Positions 34,890 through 44,950 of a DNA stretch of 64,000 nucleotides are shown one piece after another. Numbering within the stretch: the first letter of the stretch is position 1; the number at the start of each line of letters is the position of its first letter. This DNA comes from Acidobacteriota bacterium (GTDB lineage: Bacteria; Acidobacteriota; Blastocatellia; Pyrinomonadales; Pyrinomonadaceae). A program made the position numbers and the translations under genes. The DNA is taken from contig JAIVJZ010000040.1 of NCBI GenBank assembly GCA_020199775.1, positions 558,001 through 622,000 on the forward strand. Reading direction: 5' to 3'. A model generated the notes under the pieces. That model made no database searches. It was not told the DNA's origin and was given only the letters and a program-made list of their open reading frames with translations.

Positions 34890-37007
34890 ATGGCGACCGA
34901 ATTGAAGGCGCGTGAGTATCGCGGGTTAGACCGGGAGCAGATGCTCGCGATCTACCGGACGATGTACATGTCGCGGCGCGTTGACGACAAAGAGATTCAA
35001 CTCAAGGGTCAGAACAAAATCTTTTTCCAGATCAGCGGCGCGGGGCACGAGGCGGTGCTGACGGCCGCCGCGATGGCTCTGCGTCCCGGCTACGATTGGT
35101 TCTACCCCTACTACCGCGACCGCGCGCTCTGCCTGCAACTCGGCATGACGCCGCTCGAACAACTGCTCTCGGCCGTCGGCGCGGAGGCCGACCCCAACTC
35201 GCACGGCCGCCAGATGCCCTCGCACTGGGGGCACAAGCGACTCAACATCGTCTCGCAGTCGTCGCCGACGGGCACGCAGTTCTTGCAGGCGGTCGGCTGC
35301 GCGGAGGCGGGCTATCGCTACGGGCTCATCGAGGAGTTGAAGGGGCGCGTCGAGAATTTTCACGCGGACGAAGTGGTCTACGTTTCGACCGGCGACGGTA
35401 CGACGAGTCAGGGCGAATTCTGGGAGGCTCTGAACACGGCGAGCAATTTGAAACTGCCGGTGTTGTTCCTCGTCGAAGATAACGGCTACGCGATCAGCGT
35501 GCCCGTCGAGGTGCAGACGGCGGGCGGCGACGTGTCGCGCCTCGTCGCGGGCTTCCCCGATCTCTACTTGCAGAAGTGCGACGGCACCGACCCGGTCGAA
35601 TCGCTGGAAACGCTCACGCGCGCCGTCGAGTATTGTCGCGCGCGTCGCGGCCCCGCGCTCGTCCACGCGAAAGTGATCCGCCCCTATTCCCACTCGCTCT
35701 CCGACGACGAAAAACTCTACCGCCCCGACGAGGAGCGCACTTCGGACGCCGAACGCGACCCCGTCAAACGCTTCGGCGCGTTGCTGGTGGAAGAAGGCTT
35801 CGTCACGCAGGAAGAGTTGCAGAAGTTGAAAGACGAGATTGACGCGGCCGTGAACGAGGCGGCAGACCTCGCGCTCCAGAGTCCGCAGCCCGCGCCGGAG
35901 ACGGCCGAGAGGTTTGTCTATTCGCCCGAGGTCGATCCCACGTCGAAAGAGTTTGACACGGAGGCGGGCGCGGAACTGTCGGGCAACGCGGGCACGATGG
36001 TCGACAACATCAACCGCTGCCTGCACGAAGAGATGGCGCGCGATCCGCGCATCGTCGTCTTCGGCGAGGACGTGGCCGACGTGTCGCGCGAAGAGAACCT
36101 CGGCAAAGTGAAGGGCAAGGGCGGCGTCTTCAAAGTGACGGCCAACTTGCAGCGCAACTTCGGGTCGGCGCGCGTCTTCAACTCGCCTCTGGCCGAGGCC
36201 AACATCGTCGGCCGCGCCATCGGCATGGCGACGCGGGGCTTGAAGCCCGTCGTCGAGATACAGTTCTTCGACTACATCTGGCCCGCCTATCACCAGATCA
36301 GAAACGAACTCGCGCTGCTGCGCTGGCGCAGCGCGAACGACTTCAAAGCGCCCATCGTCATCCGCTGCCCCGTCGGCGGCTACCTCAAGGGCGGCGCGGT
36401 CTACCACTCGCAATCGGGCGACACGCTCTTCACGCACATTCCGGGTCTGCGGGTCGTCTACCCCTCGAACGCGCTCGACGCCAACGGCCTGCTGCGCACG
36501 GCCATTCGCTCGGACGACCCCGTGCTCTTTCTCGAACACAAACACCTCTATCGTCAGGCTTACAACAAATCGCAGTACCCGCCCGACAATTTCCTGATCC
36601 CCTTCGGCAAGGCCAAGACCGTGCGCGAAGGAACCGATCTCTCGATCATCACTTACGGCGCGCTCGTCCAACGCTCCGTCGTCGCCGCCAAGCAGGCCGA
36701 AGCGCAAGGGGTGAGCGTCGAGATCGTAGACCTGCGCACGCTCGCGCCCTACGACTGGGAGACAATCGCCGCGACAGTGAAGAAGACGAGCCGCGTCATC
36801 GTCGCGCACGAAGACACGCGCACGCACGGCTTCGGCGCGGAAATCGCCGCGCGCATCGGCGACGAGTTGTTCGAGTACCTCGACGCGCCCGTCCGCCGCG
36901 TCGCCGCGCTCGACACCTTCGTCGCCTACGCGCCCCAACTCGAAGACGCCATCCTCCCCCAACCCGAAGACGTGCTCCGCGCCATCACCGAACTCAAAGC
37001 TTACTGA
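34890..37007 (+). CDS. Branched-chain 2-oxoacid dehydrogenase E1, alpha and beta fused
   Basis: 705 residues containing both E1 subunits in one chain. The alpha part (about 1-340) has the thiamine diphosphate motif GDG...[21 protein letters not shown] at about residues 168-195 and [12 protein letters not shown]. The beta part starts at about 370 ([28 protein letters not shown]) and includes [38 protein letters not shown] and the conserved C-terminal FGAEIAARI. It decarboxylates 2-oxo acids from Val, Leu and Ile and acylates E2 lipoate. E2 and E3 genes are not in view. The acyl-CoA dehydrogenase upstream fits the same pathway. Confidence 0.93.
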   Translation: MATELKAREYRGLDREQMLAIYRTMYMSRRVDDKEIQLKGQNKIFFQISGAGHEAVLTAAAMALRPGYDWFYPYYRDRALCLQLGMTPLEQLLSAVGAEADPNSHGRQMPSHWGHKRLNIVSQSSPTGTQFLQAVGCAEAGYRYGLIEELKGRVENFHADEVVYVSTGDGTTSQGEFWEALNTASNLKLPVLFLVEDNGYAISVPVEVQTAGGDVSRLVAGFPDLYLQKCDGTDPVESLETLTRAVEYCRARRGPALVHAKVIRPYSHSLSDDEKLYRPDEERTSDAERDPVKRFGALLVEEGFVTQEELQKLKDEIDAAVNEAADLALQSPQPAPETAERFVYSPEVDPTSKEFDTEAGAELSGNAGTMVDNINRCLHEEMARDPRIVVFGEDVADVSREENLGKVKGKGGVFKVTANLQRNFGSARVFNSPLAEANIVGRAIGMATRGLKPVVEIQFFDYIWPAYHQIRNELALLRWRSANDFKAPIVIRCPVGGYLKGGAVYHSQSGDTLFTHIPGLRVVYPSNALDANGLLRTAIRSDDPVLFLEHKHLYRQAYNKSQYPPDNFLIPFGKAKTVREGTDLSIITYGALVQRSVVAAKQAEAQGVSVEIVDLRTLAPYDWETIAATVKKTSRVIVAHEDTRTHGFGAEIAARIGDELFEYLDAPVRRVAALDTFVAYAPQLEDAILPQPEDVLRAITELKAY

Positions 37008-37337
37008 CGGCGCGCGAAGTGCCGACACGGGAGGGCGGTCGCGTTGAGCGGCCGCCCTTACGTCTCACACATGAATCGTGTGAGACGTAAGGGCGACCCG
37101 CGCTTTCGACCCGTGCGAGTTAACATCTCATTTAACGCTTTCATGATCGCGGCTCGTCGTCGTAAATTATCCGCCATCCGAATTGAGTAAGACCCTCGCT
37201 GTAGCGTTGTGAACATCAGTTGCCGGTGGCGGGTTTCCTGTCCCGAATGGCGCGCGTTGACCATCGCCGACCGGCATCCACCCAAGATCATTCGCTCCGA
37301 GTTCCCCCGCTTGCGGAGAGACAAAGGAAAGGCTCAA
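37008..37337. other. 330-bp intergenic region after E1
   Basis: It begins with a strong hairpin (37054-37094). The rest, up to the lipoprotein ribosome site GGAAAGG at about 37326, shows no gene and no clear promoter; a frame extending the lipoprotein upstream to 37209 is not supported. Confidence 0.5.
37054..37094. terminator. Long hairpin after the E1 gene, terminator-like
   Basis: 17-bp perfect stem: GCCCTTACGTCTCACAC (37054-37070) with its inverse (37078-37094), 7-base loop. There is no U-tract. Confidence 0.6.
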
Positions 37338-38114
37338 ATGATGATGTTTAAGAAATGGCTGGTTAACGGCCTCTGCGTTATAGCTGCAATCTCGCTGGCG
37401 AGTTGCAAAGGCGGTAACACGAACCCGCAGACGGTAGCCGGATCGACAAATTCGTCCGCCGCGACGCCGCAAGCCGAGAGCGTCGCGGGAGGCGTCGAGA
37501 AACAGAAGCCCGCGCCCGGGACGGGCAACGTACAGGGCAAAGTCCTCTTCAACAGTAAGCCCGTCGGGGATATCGAAGTTAAGTTGTGCGAGAAGTTCAA
37601 CCGCTTCCTCGGCGGGTGCGACGGAAAAACCTATACGGCGCGCACGGACGCGAACGGCGAGTACGTGATCACGGACGTAGAGCCGAAAGTGTATGAAGGT
37701 TTGCTGGCGCGCGTGTTCGACACAGACTCGTACATCTTCGCGGCTTCGGGCATCGCCGGCCTCAGTTCGACCAAGTACGACGTGGCCTCCGACAAGACTC
37801 TCTTCATCGCGGCGACCAACCTCTTCAAAAGCGACCTCAAAGTGCTCAATCCTAAAGCGGGGGCGAAGACCGGCGCGCAAAATCTGGAACTCAAATGGGA
37901 CTCTTACCCGGAGGCGTCCTACTACAAGTTCAGCATTTACCCGGAAACGCCCACCGTCACTTCTCCCTACGTCAACGAACGCGTCGAAGCGACTTCCTTC
38001 CTGATCGACAAGCCGCTCGAAAAGGGCACTTACCGCTGGCAGGTGAACGCTTTTAACCGCGATGATCGAAAGCTGGCGGAAAGCGGCGACGATATTAAAT
38101 TCACGATCAATTGA
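37338..38114 (+). CDS. Lipoprotein with fibronectin/carboxypeptidase-regulatory-like domains
   Basis: 258 residues starting with three ATG codons in a row; the first, at 37338, has GGAAAGG upstream. The signal peptide ends in the lipobox LASC, so Cys is lipidated. A Ser/Thr/Gln-rich spacer leads to a beta domain at about 65-150 (GNVQGKVLFNSKPVGDIEVKLCEKFNRFLGGCDGKTYTARTDANGEYVI), reminiscent of carboxypeptidase-regulatory folds, with two Cys that could pair. The C-terminal part (LELKWDSYPEASYYKFSIYPETP...GTYRWQVNAFNRDDRKLAES) looks like a fibronectin type III repeat. Function unknown, probably surface-associated. Confidence 0.75.
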   Translation: MMMFKKWLVNGLCVIAAISLASCKGGNTNPQTVAGSTNSSAATPQAESVAGGVEKQKPAPGTGNVQGKVLFNSKPVGDIEVKLCEKFNRFLGGCDGKTYTARTDANGEYVITDVEPKVYEGLLARVFDTDSYIFAASGIAGLSSTKYDVASDKTLFIAATNLFKSDLKVLNPKAGAKTGAQNLELKWDSYPEASYYKFSIYPETPTVTSPYVNERVEATSFLIDKPLEKGTYRWQVNAFNRDDRKLAESGDDIKFTIN

Positions 38115-38566
38115 GGGCGTGGTGAGGCACGGGGGGGGCGGGCGTTTGTCGCTTCGACGTTCGGAGCAGCGGCGTAGCGAAAAGCAGTCGTAGAAGTTTC
38201 CCGCTCGAAGATGATCGCCGCACCGCAACCAACCTGAACGGGCGGGTCTTTCGGCTGTTAACCGGAAGACCCGCCCGTTCAAGTTTGAATAAAAATCAGG
38301 TTCAGTGCTGGTGATGGAACCAGTGGTCGTTAAGTCTTCATCCGAACATCTTCCATGCCTCGCTCTTTTATCCGTTTGTCATACACGCCTGTACTGTAAC
38401 GCTTCGTGGCGCGACGCGTTTTTCGGACATTTTATTCATTTTTTCGGAAGGAAGCGGCGGTCGCGGCGCGGCATGACGGTTGCCATTCATTCTTTACAGT
38501 GAGACCCCTATTCAACTTCCTCCCCCTCTCTGTCAGCTAACTTAAATTTTGGAGGAGAATTCCAAC
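38115..38566. other. 452-bp intergenic region with terminator
   Basis: Contains a run of eight G at about 38130, the terminator at 38236-38280, and A+T-richer sequence leading to the Shine-Dalgarno GGAGGAG at about 38551. I see no gene; a 65-codon frame at 38305-38502 lacks any support. Confidence 0.5.
38236..38290 (+). terminator. Terminator of the lipoprotein gene
   Basis: A 19-base arm rich in G+C (38236-38254) pairs with 38262-38280 with one mismatch, 7-base loop, followed by AAGTTTGAATAAAAAT. Stem is very strong though the U-tract is broken. Confidence 0.75.
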
Positions 38567-39532
38567 ATGAGTAAACGTTTGCTTTGCATCGCGGGCAGCC
38601 TCGCCTTGAGCCTTGCTTCCGCCAGTTTTGTCGCCGCGCAGGATCGCACGACGACCACCGTTACCACACAAAAGACGCAGACTGTCCAGAACGCCGATGG
38701 CAGCTACACCGTGATTCATTACCCGGTGGACAAAGAGGTTCTCGTTGACCTGACGCCGGGGACGGTCATTCCGGGCGCGAAAGGCATCGCCCGCGTCATG
38801 CGCAAGGGCGACGCGACGAACATCAATTTAGACCTTTCAAACATTACCGGCGACATGAACAACTTCAACGTGTACGCCGTCGATCCGTCGGGCAAGTTTA
38901 CGCTGCTCGGCCCCGTCACCGTGGCGAACGGCATGGCGACGCAAACTTTCACGACGCCGATGGACAAGTTCATGCTCGTCTTGTCGCCCGAAGGCAACCT
39001 GACGACGATGGCCGAAAACACGCCCATCCTTTTCCGCAGCGGCGTGCCGCAGGGGTTCGCGGTGATCCCGGTGGGCAGCCGCGGCGAACGCGACGGCGCG
39101 GCGGTCGGCGAACGCGTCTCGGCGGCGACGACTTCGGGCGCGTCGGCGGCCTACACCGCGCCGCTCCTCGGCATCCCGAACTGGCGACAAGGGACGGACA
39201 CGGAGATGAAGATCAACTTCGCGGGCGAGATGACCGGCACGCGCGCCAACGTCTCCATCGAGCCGCGCAAGGACGGCGCGACCACGATCCGCATGCGCTT
39301 CCACGAACTGAAGGAAGCCCCCGGCGGCAAGCGTTACGTGCTCTGGGCGATCAGCCCCGACAACAAGTATCACCGCCTCGGGCAGGTCGTGAACACCGGC
39401 CAGCGCAACGAAGCGGAGATTCGCACCGAGACGGGCTTGCGCGACTTCGGCCTCTTCATCACGACCGAAGACGTGAACGACGCGCCGCCGACCGGCACTA
39501 TCGTCGGCACGATCATGCGTGGCAATCGGTAA
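38567..39532 (+). CDS. Exported protein with possible anti-sigma-K-like C-terminal domain
   Basis: 321 residues. GGAGGAG precedes the ATG at 38567, giving the signal peptide MSKRLLCIAGSLALSLASASFVAAQ. Residues about 40-150 form a beta-rich unit (VDLTPGTVIPGAKGIARVMRKGDATNINLDLSNITGDMNNFNVYAVDPSGKFTLLGPV). A second similar unit lies at about 205-315 (RYVLWAISPDNKYHRLGQVVN...GLRDFGLFITTEDV), which resembles the C-terminal beta domain of RskA-type anti-sigma factors, but there is no anti-sigma helix bundle. The two halves may be an internal duplication. Periplasmic, function unknown. Confidence 0.7.
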   Translation: MSKRLLCIAGSLALSLASASFVAAQDRTTTTVTTQKTQTVQNADGSYTVIHYPVDKEVLVDLTPGTVIPGAKGIARVMRKGDATNINLDLSNITGDMNNFNVYAVDPSGKFTLLGPVTVANGMATQTFTTPMDKFMLVLSPEGNLTTMAENTPILFRSGVPQGFAVIPVGSRGERDGAAVGERVSAATTSGASAAYTAPLLGIPNWRQGTDTEMKINFAGEMTGTRANVSIEPRKDGATTIRMRFHELKEAPGGKRYVLWAISPDNKYHRLGQVVNTGQRNEAEIRTETGLRDFGLFITTEDVNDAPPTGTIVGTIMRGNR

Positions 39533-39586
39533 ATTCGCTTGCGTCTTCAAGCCCTTCGCTATGAGCTACGACACGCAAGCCTCACG

Positions 39587-39618
39587 CGGCTGCCTTCCAC
39601 GGAGGGCAGCCGGTTTTT
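39587..39618 (+). terminator. Rho-independent terminator of the exported-protein gene
   Basis: CGGCTGCC (39587-39594) pairs with GGCAGCCG (39605-39612), followed by GTTTTT. Confidence 0.88.
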
Positions 39619-39619
39619 A

Positions 39620-39720
39620 AGGGATGAGGGCGGAGGGATGAGGGATGAATCAGAAAGGAATTCAGATTTATTAACCTGAACTATTCCTGTTCATCCCTCA
39701 TCCCTTATCCCTCATCCCTT
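39620..39720. repeat. Repeat-armed hairpin, GGGATGA heptamers
   Basis: Left arm of GGGATGA/GGGATGAGG units (39620-39652), inverse arm of TCATCCC units (39690-39720), with an A+T-rich loop that itself contains CAGATTTATTAACCTG. It lies between a terminator and the next promoter, so here it is probably outside both transcripts. Confidence 0.85.
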
Positions 39721-39725
39721 TTTTA

Positions 39726-39755
39726 TTGACCCGCCCGTCGTCCGGCCTGTATATT
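39726..39755 (+). promoter_or_regulatory. Candidate promoter of the trypsin-like protease gene
   Basis: TTGACC (39726-39731), 18-base spacer, TATATT (39750-39755). The implied leader is about 200 bases. Confidence 0.6.
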
Positions 39756-39963
39756 TCTAGTTGCCCCGCATCTTCCGGGCGAGAGGCGGTGAGCGATTCC
39801 CCGGATAGCCGCCTCGCCGAACAAAGCACACCTCGACAGTCTCCGCTTAAAGAAGTAAGTCAGGCCAAAACTTAGCTCTCAGATAATTCGTACACAGATT
39901 TGCGCCGCACCGTTGCGACGCACTATGACCGTCGTTGATTCCCCCTCGTCTGGAATTAAAGTC

Positions 39964-41145
39964 ATGCCGAAAAGCCAACTTCCCCCGATCCCCCGCCGGT
40001 TGCCGCTGCTCTTGCTCTGCCTGTTCGCCTCGGCGCTCGCCGGAACGGCGCACGCACAACAGCCCCATGCCGCCGAGTCGCTGCCCGAACTCGTCCGCCG
40101 CGTCAAGCCTTCGGTCGTCGCCATCGTCACATACGACGCGAAGGGCGAGCCGCTGTTGAGCGGCAGTGGTTTCTTCATTCGCCCCGGGCAGGTGTTGACC
40201 AACCTGCACGTCGTCGAAGGCGCGCGCCACGTCGAAGTGAAAACGCTCGACGGCAAAGGCAGAATCTACGCCTCGCAGGGCACGCTCGGCTTCGACGAGG
40301 AGGCCGACCTCGCAGTCCTCAGCGTGGACGTGCCGCAAGAGCGCACGCGCGTCATCGAGTTGACGAACAATTTGCCGGAGGAGGGCGAGGGGGTGTTCGT
40401 CATCGGCAACCCTCTGCGCCTCGAAGGGTCGATCTCGGACGGCATCGTCTCGGCCGTGCGCGAAGTGCCCAACCTCGGCAAGATCATCCAGACGACCGCG
40501 CCCATTTCGCACGGCAACAGCGGCAGCCCCGTCTTCAACTATCGCGGGCAGGTGGTCGGCATCGTCACGGTCAAAGTCACCAACGGGCAGAACATCAACC
40601 TCGCGCTCGCCTCCGCGCGGCTCTCCTCGCTCAAGCCCGACCGGCTCACGTCCTACGACGCGCTCGCCGCGCGCAACCGCAACACGCCGGGCGGCGAAGC
40701 CTCGGCCGAGTGGTGGTACAAGAACGGGTTGAACTCTCTGTGGCTGGGAAACTACGACGGCGCGTTGGGGTCGTTCGAGCAGGTGGTCAACAAAAATCCG
40801 AATCGCGTCGAAGCGTGGATACAGGTCGGCTACTGCAAAGTCAAACAGGGCAAGATGGGCGAAGCGATACGCGCTTATAAGCAAGCCTTGCGCTTGCGCC
40901 CCAACTCCGTCGAGGCTTACAACAAACTCGGCGACGCCTACTATTACGCCAGCAACTTCGACGAAGCCGTCGCCGCTTACAGGCAGGCCGCGCGCCTGCG
41001 CCCGGACCTCGGCGAAGCCTTCTACAACCTCGGCATGACCTATCTCGAACTCGGCGACCGCAACGCCGCCCTCGCACAGAGCCGTCTGCTCCAACCGCTC
41101 GACGCGGAACTCTATCAGAAATTGCTCAACGAGTTTCGCCGGTAA
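39964..41145 (+). CDS. Exported trypsin-like serine protease with C-terminal TPR repeats
   Basis: About 393 residues from ATG 39964 (ATGs at 39913 and 39925 are in frame but give a poor signal peptide). The signal peptide is RRLPLLLLCLFASALAGTAHAQ. The protease domain has His82 in LTNLHVVEG, Asp115 in EEADLAVL and Ser186 in HGNSGSPVF, the DegP/HtrA-like triad, but no PDZ follows. Instead residues about 240-390 hold three to four TPR repeats (WIQVGYCKVKQGKMGEAIRAYKQALRLRPNSVEAYNKLGDAYYYASNFDEAV). It probably works in envelope quality control, with TPRs for substrate or partner binding. Confidence 0.88.
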   Translation: MPKSQLPPIPRRLPLLLLCLFASALAGTAHAQQPHAAESLPELVRRVKPSVVAIVTYDAKGEPLLSGSGFFIRPGQVLTNLHVVEGARHVEVKTLDGKGRIYASQGTLGFDEEADLAVLSVDVPQERTRVIELTNNLPEEGEGVFVIGNPLRLEGSISDGIVSAVREVPNLGKIIQTTAPISHGNSGSPVFNYRGQVVGIVTVKVTNGQNINLALASARLSSLKPDRLTSYDALAARNRNTPGGEASAEWWYKNGLNSLWLGNYDGALGSFEQVVNKNPNRVEAWIQVGYCKVKQGKMGEAIRAYKQALRLRPNSVEAYNKLGDAYYYASNFDEAVAAYRQAARLRPDLGEAFYNLGMTYLELGDRNAALAQSRLLQPLDAELYQKLLNEFRR

Positions 41146-41150
41146 GCGAT

Positions 41151-41268
41151 AGGGGAAAGGGGAAGGGGTAAAGGGAAAAGGTTAAAGACAAAAGCGGGGT
41201 GCAGCGTCGAACGGCTGCGCCCCGCTTTCGGTTTTTACCCTTGACCTTTACCCCTTCCCCTTTCCCCT
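41151..41268. repeat. Repeat-armed hairpin (AAAGGGG type) enclosing a terminator
   Basis: Outer arms of AGGGGAA/AAAGGGG runs at 41151-41186 and the inverse at 41234-41268. The space between them is occupied by a separate GC-rich terminator stem. It lies between the convergent protease and M16 peptidase genes. Confidence 0.8.
41191..41238. terminator. Terminator between convergent protease and M16 genes
   Basis: AAAGCGGGGTGCAGC (41191-41205) pairs with GCTGCGCCCCGCTTT (about 41214-41228) with one mismatch, then CGGTTTTT. Confidence 0.8.
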
Positions 41269-41279
41269 GCTCTCGTGAC

Positions 41280-42740
41280 TCAATCTCCCAGTTGCACCGT
41301 GAACACGTTCTTGTCTATGCGCGCGGGGTCTCCGAGGACGACGAAGCGCAGGTTGTGCATGTACTTTTGCGCGACGCGCTGCACGTCCTTCGGGGTGACG
41401 GCGCGCAAGCGTTCGAGGAACGTCAGGGAGTTGCGCCAGCCGCCGCCGATCAGTTCGTACATGGCGAGGTCGCCGGCCTGCGCGGCGTTCGTCTCCTGCC
41501 CCATGTAGTGGCGCGTGAGGAAGCTGGAAATAACCCCGGCGATGTCGGAGCCGGGCGCGGCTTCGCGCTGCATCTTCGAGATTTCAAAGAGCATCACGCT
41601 GACCGCCTGATTGGCGTCGACGGCCGAGACGGAGATGCCGCCGAGGTTCGCGCCCTGCGTGCGCAGGAACGCCTCCGGCGCGTAAGAGAGGTTGCGCTTG
41701 TAACGCACTTCGACCATCACGCGGTCTTGCAGGAGCGACGAGGCGACGCGCATCGCGTAGTAGTCTTCCGAAGAGATGGGCGGCGCGGCGAAGACGCCCT
41801 GTATGTAGTTGGTCGGGATGGCGCGCTGCGTCACGTCCACGGTCGCGGACTTGAAGGCCAGCGGCGGCAGCGGCGACGGGCGGTAATCGCCGCGCGGCAG
41901 TTTGCCGAGCGAGGCCGCGATGTCGGCGCGCACTTTCGCGGCGTCCAGATCGCCGACGAGGACGAGCAAGAGCCGCGAGGTCTGCATCATCTGCGTGTGA
42001 TAGCGGCGGAGGTCTTCGACCGTCAGACGGCTCAAGGTCTGCTCCGTGCCGTCGGGGTCGTTCATGTACGGGTGGCCTGCGTAAGCGACGCGCGATTGCA
42101 GCACTTCGATGAACGAGTCGGGCGTGTCCGTGTCGTCGCGCCGCGAGATGACGAGACGGTTCTGGACGCGCCGCACGTCTTCGAGCGCGAACTGCGGACG
42201 GAGCACCACGTCGTTGAAAATTTCCCACGAGCGGTCGAAGTTGGCGCGCGTCGAGGCGAAGGAGAGCACCGAGTAGTCATAGCTCAGGCCGTAGCTGATG
42301 GCCGACCCCATCCGTGCGAGTTCCTTGCGCAAACGTTCGCGCGGGAAGTTCGCGCTCCCTTCCGACATGGCGTCCAGCATCAGGGCTTCGATGCCTGCGT
42401 TCTCCGCCGTCACGTTCCGCGCGCCGCCGCGCAAGAACAGCCCGCCCGACACGGACAAACTTCCCGCGCGCCGCTTGACGAGCACCTTCAAGCCGTTGAC
42501 TTCAAACTCGGTGACGAGCGACTCGGCGGTCGCCGCCACTTCCTTTACTTTCTCTTTGTCCGGCGTCGGCGCGGGCGTCGCGCGCGCCTGCGGCGCTGCC
42601 GCCGGCGCGCCGCCCTGCTGCTGCTGCTGCTGCTGCCGCGCCCACGCGCTGCCGGCGGAGAAGAACATCAGGAAGGCGCACGCGACCGAGAGCGCCAATG
42701 CGCGCCGCGCCCGTTTAAGATTTTGAGTTTCCATCTTCAT
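41280..42740 (-). CDS. M16-family peptidase homologue lacking the zinc-binding motif
   Basis: 486 residues with a signal peptide (LALSVACAFLMFFSAGSAWA) followed by seven Gln encoded by seven CAG codons. The fold follows the insulinase/pitrilysin pattern, but where active members have HxxEH this one reads GGLFLRGGARNVTAENAGIEALMLDAMSEG, so zinc binding is lost. The R/Y pair typical of the non-catalytic subunit appears late (VMVEVRYKRNLSYAPEA). By analogy to two-subunit M16B proteases it is the non-catalytic partner of the neighbouring active enzyme, in the periplasm. Confidence 0.88.
   Translation of the reverse strand: MKMETQNLKRARRALALSVACAFLMFFSAGSAWARQQQQQQQGGAPAAAPQARATPAPTPDKEKVKEVAATAESLVTEFEVNGLKVLVKRRAGSLSVSGGLFLRGGARNVTAENAGIEALMLDAMSEGSANFPRERLRKELARMGSAISYGLSYDYSVLSFASTRANFDRSWEIFNDVVLRPQFALEDVRRVQNRLVISRRDDTDTPDSFIEVLQSRVAYAGHPYMNDPDGTEQTLSRLTVEDLRRYHTQMMQTSRLLLVLVGDLDAAKVRADIAASLGKLPRGDYRPSPLPPLAFKSATVDVTQRAIPTNYIQGVFAAPPISSEDYYAMRVASSLLQDRVMVEVRYKRNLSYAPEAFLRTQGANLGGISVSAVDANQAVSVMLFEISKMQREAAPGSDIAGVISSFLTRHYMGQETNAAQAGDLAMYELIGGGWRNSLTFLERLRAVTPKDVQRVAQKYMHNLRFVVLGDPARIDKNVFTVQLGD
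42615..42635. repeat. (CTG)7 microsatellite inside the inactive M16 gene
   Basis: Seven exact triplets, encoding seven Gln on the coding strand just after the signal peptide. Length changes would keep the frame. Confidence 0.9.
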
Positions 42741-42747
42741 AAAAAAT

Positions 42748-42830
42748 AACGATGAAGTAGGAACGATGAACGATGAAGTAAAGACAAGTTGCTTTCAGTT
42801 CATCGTTCCGCGTTCCTACTTCATCGTTTC
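42748..42830. repeat. Repeat-armed hairpin, GATGAAC/GATGAAGTA units, between the two M16 genes
   Basis: Left arm 42748-42780 and inverse arm 42797-42830. The arm comes within about ten bases of the downstream gene's ATG, which has no Shine-Dalgarno. It shares its unit with the hairpin at 26902. Confidence 0.85.
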
Positions 42831-42832
42831 CC

Positions 42833-44308
<1,476 letters not shown>

Positions 44309-44585
44309 AAATTATTCGTGTAAATGTTCGGAGAACCCGCGCGCGCTGGTGACGACAAACAGCGCGGGCGGCCGAGAGACATCAACTGGCAGGCGTTTAC
44401 AGATTCGCTTACTTTAGAAGCGGATCATAACACGCCGCGTTGCTTGGCTGATAAGCGGGAGAAAAAAGGTCGAGCGCGGGAATGGATCGGGGAGATTAGA
44501 AAAAATGGATTTCCGTCGTGGTCGGGTGCATGCCGCTGTTAGACCGCGCCGACAAAGGATCACGATGTCGCGCAACTACCGAAGT

Positions 44586-44918
44586 TCAACTGAACCAGAA
44601 ATTGAAGTCTGAATCCCTATCCACAGCCTTGACGGTGGACGGATCAGGCTTGTCACAAGGTTCGGCGGAATAGCGTTTCAATAGTTGAGGGCAATGCAGC
44701 GCAGCGGGAGGAGGCAAGAAATATGTTTCGGATAAATCTACTTCATCAGAGGTATCTGATGAATCAAACAGGTAGTCGCGCCTTTTTTCTTCAAAGAGCA
44801 CCAACCCTGCCGAAACACTGGGGCGCGACTGGCAACCCGCAAACTGGTGCATTAAGTTTTTTCCGGCATCTTGCGCTACTTGTTCTTGAGTAAAGTGGAT
44901 TCTGTACCAAGTTTCCAT
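44586..44918 (-). CDS. Hypothetical protein, 110 residues
   Basis: Begins METWYRIHFTQEQVAQDAGKNLMHQF at ATG 44918, with AAAGG in the right place; the frame extends upstream but only as a shadow of the kinase gene. It has no signal peptide. The middle is acidic (YLFDSSDTSDEVDLSETYFLPPPAALHC) and the end is DSDFNFWFS. Base composition is less G+C-rich than in the flanking genes, so it may be a late arrival. It starts 32 bases downstream of the kinase stop on the same strand. I do not recognise it. Confidence 0.65.
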   Translation of the reverse strand: METWYRIHFTQEQVAQDAGKNLMHQFAGCQSRPSVSAGLVLFEEKRRDYLFDSSDTSDEVDLSETYFLPPPAALHCPQLLKRYSAEPCDKPDPSTVKAVDRDSDFNFWFS

Positions 44919-44950
44919 GCTTTTACCTTTCGCAAAGAGAAGCGGTCGAA

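Larger units (their letters stand above)
39533..39963. other. 431-bp region with terminator, repeat-armed hairpin and promoter
   Basis: In order: the terminator at 39587-39618, the GGGATGA hairpin at 39620-39720, a promoter candidate at 39726-39755, and a GC-rich leader stem (GGCGAGAGGCGG near 39779 with CCGCCTCGCC near 39811). No gene is seen. Confidence 0.6.

Noticed and set aside
34926..37028. 700-codon open frame antisense to the E1 gene
   Set aside because: It mirrors codon structure of a well-supported gene in G+C-rich DNA; its translation is Arg/Val/Asp-rich low-complexity with no motif.
44324..44542. 72-codon rightward frame upstream of the M16 gene
   Set aside because: No ribosome site, no recognisable pattern; probably leader sequence of the M16 gene.
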